Notes under the pieces: model-generated
Database searches by the model: none
What the model was told of the DNA's origin: nothing
The model's input: the letters and a program-made list of their open reading frames with translations, nothing else
From: Ipomoea triloba
Lineage: Eukaryota > Streptophyta > Magnoliopsida > Solanales > Convolvulaceae
Direction: 5' to 3'
Assembly: GCF_003576645.1 (NCBI RefSeq)
Contig: NC_044919.1
Coordinates: 17,790,091 to 17,854,090, forward strand
Length of the DNA: 64,000 nucleotides
In this document: positions 57,342-64,000 of the stretch, in pieces
Position numbering within the stretch: the stretch's first letter is position 1
Layout of the letters: each line of letters begins with the position of its first letter
Position numbers and translations under genes: made by a program

Positions 57342-58610
57342 TGATAAGCACCAAGAATAGCGCTTATAAGGGGTCTTTATTAGATTAAAAGCGCATCGTT
57401 TTGACATCCAATTACAACAATTGCATGCATTTCAGCTCAAACGCGATCAATTTCTTCTAACAACATTTCCAGAAAGAGTTTTGAAGTATTTCACAGGTTG
57501 AAGAGGGATTTGAAGCTAAAATGGAGCAAAAGACGAACAAGTCAACATGCAGTAACGCCCCACGCAGCCTCACACGCGTGTGGCTGGGCGTGGAATTATT
57601 CCAGAGAGCCACCACGCCACTCACACGCGTGTGAGCAAGCGTGGTCGGGCCAAGGGCTATTTTGGGAAATTTTTTCCCTTTCTTTGTCACCTATATAAAT
57701 CCCTTTTTGCCCAAAACCTAAAGGGGGGAGGATAGATCAGAAAATTGATAGAATAGGATAGATAGATCTAGAGGGTTTTCTCCCCTCTTGGGAGAAAATT
57801 CCTTCCGTTCATAGTTAGTATAGATCAAGGGCAAGAAGGAAGATTAGGATTCAAGATCAAGGTTGTAAGATCCCCTTTTTCAAGGGGTGGTAACCATTCT
57901 CTTCAATTTCTAATTCAATACTAGTTTATTTTAATTTCCTTTTCCTTTTCTTGTTTCTTAGTATGCTAGAGTAGATTAGATAGGGGATTGGTGGCCCCAT
58001 GGTAGATCTATGTGGATGTTTAATATTATTGCTTTGATTTGTGAATTGCTGGCTTGGTGGATGTTGAACTTGTGTGGATGATGTTCTTTAAGCTTTGTGC
58101 CTTTTGTGGCCACATTAGGTAGCAAACCCAAAGGAAGTGAGTGTGCGCGCGATAGCGGCCACCCACGAGTCTCACTCAACCACATCTCCACTCTTAGTCC
58201 GAAAGGACAAGACCCGAAAGGATTGGTAGACAAGGTGTTCGATGAAATGCCCCAACCGAATGAGGATGTGGGAGTCCAAAGTGTGACGCCACTTGGTAGT
58301 GTGCCATGAACTCCCTAGTCTATTCCACAACTTGCACTCGCAAAACCAACCAAAGATAAACCACATGGAAAAGCCTAAAGCCCCAATCTCCACTTTACTT
58401 TTCTTTACTTTACACAACTTTTATCAACCTTACCCTCTTACCAATGAATCCAACTCCTAGCCATTCCCGTAACTCTTTTCCTTCAACCTCCTAGATGCCA
58501 ACACACCAATTCGGTTCCCATTCGCCATCCTTGAGAGACACGACACTCGGGGAGTCTTGACTCTTTGTGTTACCACCTTCACCCTCACACTCACCATATA
58601 CACAACATCA
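57342..58610 (+). mobile_element. E3 3' LTR
   Basis: TGATAAGCACC...CACAACATCA. It is close to the 5' LTR, but has extra TTATA near 57365 and keeps the GAGAGACACGACACTCGGGG stretch near 58530 that the 5' LTR lost. Confidence 0.9.
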
Positions 58611-58615
58611 ATATG

Positions 58616-59070
58616 TATGAGACAACTATGTTGTCTCAAGTCAAAGGATTATTGCATACTTGTAACAAACAATATACCGATGACACGTAGGTAAACACCA
58701 TGTGGTACGTTGTAGTCAGTCATTGAACGATATAGAATGGCGTGAGACTCACTATAAGACGAACAATATGCTAGTCTTATTTGAATTCAAATGCCCAATT
58801 AGAATTCCTAAACTAGGAACACTTTATTTTACAATACTTCATTTATTAATTCTTTGTCACTCATATTCTTAACTCTTAGGAATGAAGAATTAAGGAGATT
58901 GTACGGAATAATATCTAATATTAACTATAAGCCAAAATAAAATAAATAAAACAATTATTTATTATATTTATTTAATAAGAATAACCAAGGTGAGGAGTGA
59001 ACTATGTATGAAATGAGTCTAGGTGAGATGACTTCCAATGTCATAGCCATTTTAAACTTTGAAGGCCTAT
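58616..59070. other. No gene; continues 41289-41797
   Basis: Spacer that joins with 41289-41797 when E3 is removed. No ORF of note. Confidence 0.45.
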
Positions 59071-60345
59071 TGATGTTGTGGTTTATGGTGAGGTGAATGT
59101 GGGTGATAAAACGAGGAAAACTCCCCGAGTGTCGTGTCTCTCAAGGAAGGCAGGTTTGGAGTTGAATGTATGTTGACTTTTAGGAGGTTGAGGGTTAAGA
59201 GTTACAAGAATGACAAGAACTTGAAAGCATATGTGCAAGGAAATTGGAAATCTAAAAATAACAAAAGCAAGAATAAGGGAAAAATGGAGATTGGGGCTCT
59301 TGGCTAGCATATATGGTCCAAGATTCTATCGGTTATGCGAGCATATGCCTCGGATATAACAAGCGAGTTTTAGGCACATCACCGAGTGGCGTCACACTCG
59401 GAGTCCCATATCCTCATTCGGCTGGGGCATTTTGTCAAACACTTTGTCTACCACTACTCTTGGACCTCGTCCTTTCGAACTAAGGGCGGAGATGTAGGTG
59501 AGTAGGACTTGTGAGAGGCCGCTATCGCGCACACAATCACTTTCACAAAGTTGCTACCTAGCGTGGCCACACATAGGCACAAAACAACACCAAACATCAC
59601 CCACACAAGCATTCAAATACAAGAACATAAAGCTCACAACTTTAAGAAAAACATAACATTAAATCAACCACAAAGCTAGTTTCGGGGCCACCAATCCCCT
59701 TTCTAATCTAAGTTATCATTGAAATAAAGAAACAAGGAAAAGAAATTGAAGATGTAAAGGAAACAAAGATGAACTTAAAATATATATGGAAATGAAGAGT
59801 CACCATTCATGGGATCTATTACATCCTTGCTCCAATCTTTTATTCTCCTCACATTGTTTCTATAATCTATCTATGGAGATGGAGTTTTCTCCCAAGAGGG
59901 GAGAAAACCCTAAGAAATATGATCTAAAATTAATTGTTGCCTCTTTAGGTCTTGGGAAAATGAGCCTTATATAGTGGGAGCAAAAATAGGGCAAAATAGA
60001 CAATTTTCCCATAGCTGAAATTTGTGCTGTCACAGGGCTCTCGATGCGTCAAGCCAGGGGCTCGACGCGTCGAGCCCTACAGATTTTAATAAAAATGTTA
60101 CGGCATCTCGTCGACGTGTCGAGGCTGGGGCTCGACGCGTCGAGCTTTGAATTTGAATCTTCAACATTTTAGCCCTGAATCCTTCTTGTGGCTGTAGAAA
60201 TAGCTTCAAAACATCTTCCATAATCGTGTTAGAGGTTTTTGATCACATTCGAGTCTTATGCATGAAATCCTTATGAATGGGTAGCAAACTATGCAATTTT
60301 AGCCCGTAAATGACCCTTAAATCGGACTATTCTTGGTGCTTATCA
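59071..60345 (-). mobile_element. E4 3' LTR, minus strand
   Basis: 1275 bp from TGATGTTGTGG to GCTTATCA. On the minus strand it starts TGATAAGCACCAAGAATAG like the E3 LTR. Where E3 has ACGCGT palindromes, E4 has a perfect 20-bp palindrome GGGCTCGACGCGTCGAGCCC (60058-60077) and GCTCGACGCGTCGAGC (60130-60145). A TATA box CTATATAAG lies at 59974-59966. Confidence 0.8.
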
Positions 60346-60539
60346 AAGTTTCCACACTTAAAACATTGCTTGTCCTCAAGCAAGCATACTATCAAATCCT
60401 AATCATATAAGCACCAAGGATAGTTCGTTTTCTCATTGTTGATTGATCAAGTGATGTGTGGGTGTTCGGAGTTGAGCGGGTGAAATTCCCTACACTATCC
60501 ACCAAGACCACTAAACTCATGCCGACCAAATGTAAGAAA
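60346..60539 (-). mobile_element. E4 internal end, truncated
   Basis: It matches E3 57147-57341 in reverse complement, including the AGGA hairpin at 60366-60383 (TTGCTTG-AGGA-CAAGCAA on the minus strand) and GTTTTAAGTGTGGAAACTT. It stops at the CACTA terminus at 60540. Confidence 0.75.
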
Positions 60540-61315
60540 CACTACTACACAAACGGCTTTTAACGTCGGCTAAATGGACTCTTTAACTTCGGCTAAAATC
60601 CGACGTTGATTTGACCGACGTTGTAAGGGTACACATACAACGTCGACTAAATGTTAGCCGACGTTGTAAGGTACACATACAACGTCGGCTAAATGTTAAC
60701 CGACGTTGTAAGGTAAACATACAACGTCGGCTCTTTACAAATAGCCGACGTTGTAGGTAATTTAAAAACTACTAAAATAACCTACAACGTCGGCTCTTTA
60801 CAAATAGCCGAAGTTGTAGGTAATTTGAAAACTACTAAAATACCCTACAACGTCGGCTCTTTACAAATAGCCGACGTTTTAGGTAATTTGAAAACTACTA
60901 AAATACCCTACAACTTCGGCTCTTTACAAATAGCCGACGTTGTAGGTAATTTAAAAACTACTAAAATACCCTACAACGTCGGCTATTTGTAAAGAGCCGA
61001 CGTTGTAGGTAATTTGAAAACTAATAAAATACCCTACAACGTCGGCTCCATATAAATAGCCGACGTTGTAGGTAATTTAAAAACTACGAAAACACCCTAT
61101 AACATCGGCTCTTTATAAATAACCGGTAATTTAAAAACTACTAAAATACCCTACAACGTCGGCTCTTTACAAATAGCCGACGTTGTAGGTAATTTGAAAA
61201 CTACTAAAATACCCTACAACGTCGGCTAATAAGACTAGCTGACGTTGTAAGGTAATTTTTTTTAAATATTCATTTTATTTTTCTATTTACACTCAAAACC
61301 TGCTCAAATATATAT
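60540..61315 (+). mobile_element. CACTA element terminus with 63-bp hairpin array
   Basis: It starts CACTACTACACAAACGGC. From about 60719 on, units of 63 bp hold CTACAACGTCGGCT and its complement AGCCGACGTTGTAG around a 10-bp loop, about eight times. GTAATTTRAAAACTACTAAA links the units. Such arrays are the subterminal repeats where En/Spm-like transposases bind. The other terminus is missing: a copia LTR begins at 61316. Confidence 0.8.
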
Positions 61316-63498
61316 TGTTAGGAATAAAATTGTAATAGTTTTGATGAGACAATTTGTAATTTTAGAAATCCCCTATTTTATTTTTAGAGTGTAGAGATTA
61401 GACCCGAAAGACAAGTCATGACATTAGATTGGTTCGAATTATTGTTTTATAGAATACATTTTGTCATGAGTCTTGTAAGTCATTTGCTTCCACTATACAC
61501 ATGAGTGTATATGATCCAATGGACAAGGTCGAATTATCATTGCTAGAAGGCACGAGTTCAAATCCTATTGAGAACATTTTAAGCCATGAAGAGCTACGAG
61601 TGTCATGATCCAACTCCACGAAGAAAGTCAAGTTTTTGTAAGCTTTGGAGCTAGTCAAGGGATGAAGGAAGTTCAAGATCCACTATCTCTACACCATACG
61701 CTGCACAATGCAAAGAAGGATCAAATATATTATCTTGCTGAATATGATTGAATGAGCTGAAACGGAGTAATGGTTAAGAACTTGAGCATATACCAATTTG
61801 TCCAGTGTTTAAATCCTATAAGCAACACTTTAGTCTCTATAGGCTAAGCTTGGGAGCTACTTGACACGGCTAAATTTTTGGAACAAGTCAAATGGTCAAG
61901 GGAGCTACTTATGGAGGAACTTTTGGTCAATAGAGCTACTTGGAGAGTAAGTCTTGTTGACCTTAGCAAGACTTATACGCGTGATACACACCAACTTCCT
62001 ACAACGCGTGAAGACCATAATGGAGCATGTTATGGAGCAACTTGGGGTGGAACTTACACTTAGCCATTTTTGCATGCTTCATATATATATTTTTGAAGGT
62101 CCAGTACGTGATGCCATGAACCAGAAGAAATCTAAAGGTGGTGATTTTCTGAAGATCATTGTTCATACTCAAGCAAGAGTCACCCGGTTTGAAAGATCAA
62201 CTTGCCTAAGATCAAATCAAGAATGCAACAAAGTCAAAAATATCAAGCTCTGAAGGATACAAAGTCCACAATATCAGGCTGTCAGGACAACAAGTCTGAA
62301 ATTGGTGGCTACAAATTTCAAAGATCAATCAAGCCGAAATAGAAGACTTTGGTGAGCAATTTGCAGAGGTAATTTTTCTAAAATTACCAGCGGCATTAAA
62401 TGAGCATATCAAAATGGAGATCTTATCAGATCAAATTGGCAAGTTATCAGATCAACGGTATGGTCATTAAATGAGGAGGTATGGCCATCAAGATCAGATT
62501 GGAATAACCAATCAAATCAAGTGAACGTTCAAAATTTGAATGTTCATAACGGGCAAATAATTCTTTGAATTATAAAAAGCCCAAGAAGACTTGAAGACAA
62601 GCACGGTTGAGATCTCAGACGAGAAGTACAACACTACGAACTAAAACGTGAAAAACTACAAGTGGTGCTACTGAGCGGTGAATGCGATAAAAATACAAAG
62701 TGTTGAGATATTGAGCTATACACGAGAGGAATTCAAGTCTTAGAAAAGAAATATTTATTTCTTTCAACAGTTGTATCTCTACTCAGTGTAGAAAGGAGTG
62801 TGTGTAGCTGGGTGCGTAACACTCGAGTGAACTAAGTGTAGCTTTGTGCGAAACACTTGGTTGGAACGTAGCTTTGTGCGTAGCGTTCGGGAACGTAGCT
62901 TTGTGCGTAGCGTTCGGGGAGCGTAGTTGTGTGCGTAGCGCTCGGGAGCTTAGCTTTGTGCGGAGAGCTGGTGGTTGAGTGTAGCTTTGTGCGTAACACT
63001 CGGGAAGTGCTTGTGTAGCACTTGGAGTTTCACTATTGTATCTGAGTGATTGAAGATAGTGGAAATCTTCCTTGGAGTAAAGGAAGAAGTGGAGTAGGAG
63101 AATTACACCAACTCCGAACCACTATAAATCTCTGCCTCTCATTTACTTTAATGCACTTTATATTATTTGCATGATTAACTCACTAACCCTTTACGTACTA
63201 TGTTGATCATATCATCTGGGTTTGTGTGTTCTCACGTCCGCATGTGTTTGAAACTTTGCATACATATTCTTTGAGCTATTTTAAGATATTCCAACGTATT
63301 GCATGCGAGTTATCTCTTCAGTTTTACTTAGATTTATTTTATAGCACTTTACCGTACGATATTCCGCTGCACATTTCAAGTTGAATTTATTCACTTGAAA
63401 TCTCTGTTGTTGAAGTGTTATAAAGTTTTTAATTGTTAGAAAAGTCTATTCACCCCGCCCCCCCCTCTAGACTTTTCACCACCCTATCGAGACTAACA
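61316..63498 (+). mobile_element. Copia 5' LTR (about 2.2 kb)
   Basis: It is bounded by TGTTAG (61316) and CTAACA (63493-63498), which are inverted copies of each other, with a primer site two bases after. A TATA box TATAAAAAG lies at 62571. The hairpin minisatellite at 62796-63023 is downstream of it. The left end is inferred from the inverted terminal hexamer and from the break in the CACTA array. Confidence 0.65.
62796..63023 (+). repeat. Minisatellite of eight hairpins with changing stems
   Basis: Eight units of about 20-32 bp share the loop TAGCTTTGTGCGTA or variants. Each is enclosed by its own complementary arms: GAGTG/CACTC, AAGTG/CACTT, GAACG/CGTTC (twice), GAGCG/CGCTC, GAGCT/AGCT, GAGTG/CACTC, AAGTG/CACTT. 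It lies in the predicted transcribed part of the LTR. Confidence 0.85.
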
Positions 63499-63500
63499 AG

Positions 63501-63512
63501 TGGTATCAGAGC
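63501..63512 (+). other. Copia primer-binding site
   Basis: TGGTATCAGAGC, tRNA-Met type, two bases after the LTR. Confidence 0.85.
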
Positions 63513-63565
63513 GGTTGTCTATTGAGTCAATATTTGACTGCTAGATAGATCTCATAACCTTCAAG

Positions 63566-64000
63566 ATGAAGAGAGACTTAGCTCCGAGCCTATTATTTTC
63601 ATTAGAAAAATTTGATGATTGGAAAATACGTATGCAGGTCCATTTATCCGCTTTACACGATGAGATGTGGGAAGTAATTACCGGCGGTCCGATCAAAATT
63701 CTTAAAGTCAATACCGCAACTGAACAGACGAGCACTACACCGGCAAAGTATTCCTAAACCCAAAGAGGAATGGGGTTCTGAAGATAGACAACGAAATAAC
63801 TTGGACAACATCGCCAAGGATATTTTATTCAAAGCTATCGACAATGCAACTTTCCCAAAGGTCCGAAAATACAAAACCGCAAAAGAAGTTTGGGAGACAC
63901 TAGTCAAAATGGGTGAAGGAGACGAGCAAGAAAAAGAAAACAAACTCACAATAGCATTAAAGAAATTTGAGGATTTCAAAATGCTGAATGGTGAGAGTAT
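63566..64000 (+). pseudogene. Copia gag, frameshifted, cut by window end
   Basis: It starts MKRDLAPSLLFSLEKFDDWK, a UBN2-type copia Gag N-terminus, 54 bases after the primer site. The first frame stops at 63757. The homology goes on one base over from about 63744 (NLDNIAKDILFKAIDNATFP, KTAKEVWETLVKMGEGDEQE) to the window end. A single indel just before 63744 explains this. The rest of the element lies to the right. Confidence 0.8.

Larger units (their letters stand above)
41803..58610 (+). mobile_element. E3: gypsy-derived element with two nested insertions
   Basis: LTRs at 41803-43051 (1249 bp) and 57342-58610 (1269 bp) are flanked by ATATG (41798-41802 and 58611-58615). Inside are the primer site, ORF1, twin hairpin, internal promoter candidate, intron, ORF2, a second twin hairpin, two AGGA hairpins and a polypurine tract. 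Cassandra sits in ORF1 and a SIRE-like copia in ORF2. Without them the element is about 8.5 kb. It has no pol, so it needs an autonomous helper. Confidence 0.9.

Noticed and set aside
60719..61250. CRISPR-like regular array
   Set aside because: The period is 63 bp, but the 'spacers' are the same sequence in each unit, the units are internal palindromes and a CACTA terminus precedes them. This is plant DNA.

Overview
The window looks like nuclear DNA of a flowering plant, most likely a eudicot. It is AT-rich and packed with Ty3/gypsy and Ty1/copia LTR retrotransposons, Cassandra TRIMs, a LINE, SINEs, hAT, CACTA, Helitron and MITE copies. I find no convincing host gene. I cannot name the species.

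Four related gypsy-derived elements form the backbone. I call them E1 (minus strand, 1-11303, cut by the window edge), E2 (plus, 20307-26342, TSD AGTAA), E3 (plus, 41803-58610, TSD ATATG) and E4 (minus, 59071-60539, truncated). A decayed fifth copy (E0) lies at about 11304-13740. They share a tRNA-Asp-type primer site TGGCGCCGTTGCCGGGGA (intact in E1, C-to-T decayed in E2 and E3), a Gag or Gag-derived ORF1, and no reverse transcriptase or integrase. E1 and E3 also carry a second ORF (ORF2) resembling the family annotated as 'putative plant transposon protein'. ORF2 seems to have its own transcription unit: a GC-rich palindrome cassette, a TTTAAAA box, a short exon, an intron of about 0.6 kb and then the ATG. 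Every element repeats the same small RNA-like motifs: a twin hairpin after ORF1 (and after ORF2 in E3), and AGGA-loop hairpins followed by AGTGTGG, one of them just before the 3' LTR.

E3 is a nest. A Cassandra TRIM (44652-45436, TSD GAGTT) split ORF1. A SIRE-like copia element (47454-54963, TSD AAAGG, three LTRs of exactly 472 bp) split ORF2, which was otherwise open at the time.

Between the backbone elements: a hAT non-autonomous element (12972-13602), a decayed copia (14212-16185), a LINE fragment (17548-19262) carrying a MITE, a minus-strand LTR element with a Cassandra solo LTR inside (29828-32665), a foldback MITE, a SINE with a 15-bp TSD, a second hAT element (36810-37779) and a Helitron cluster (39035-41288). 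At the right end a CACTA terminal array (60540-61315) abuts a copia LTR and the start of its gag (61316-64000).

Assembly warning: seven places contain 'staircase' repeats with a period of exactly 42 bp, and two single Ns each join overlapping contig ends that were not merged (about 183 bp and 1830 bp). These inflate zinc knuckles, integrase segments and a whole gag copy, and should not be read as biology without raw-read support.
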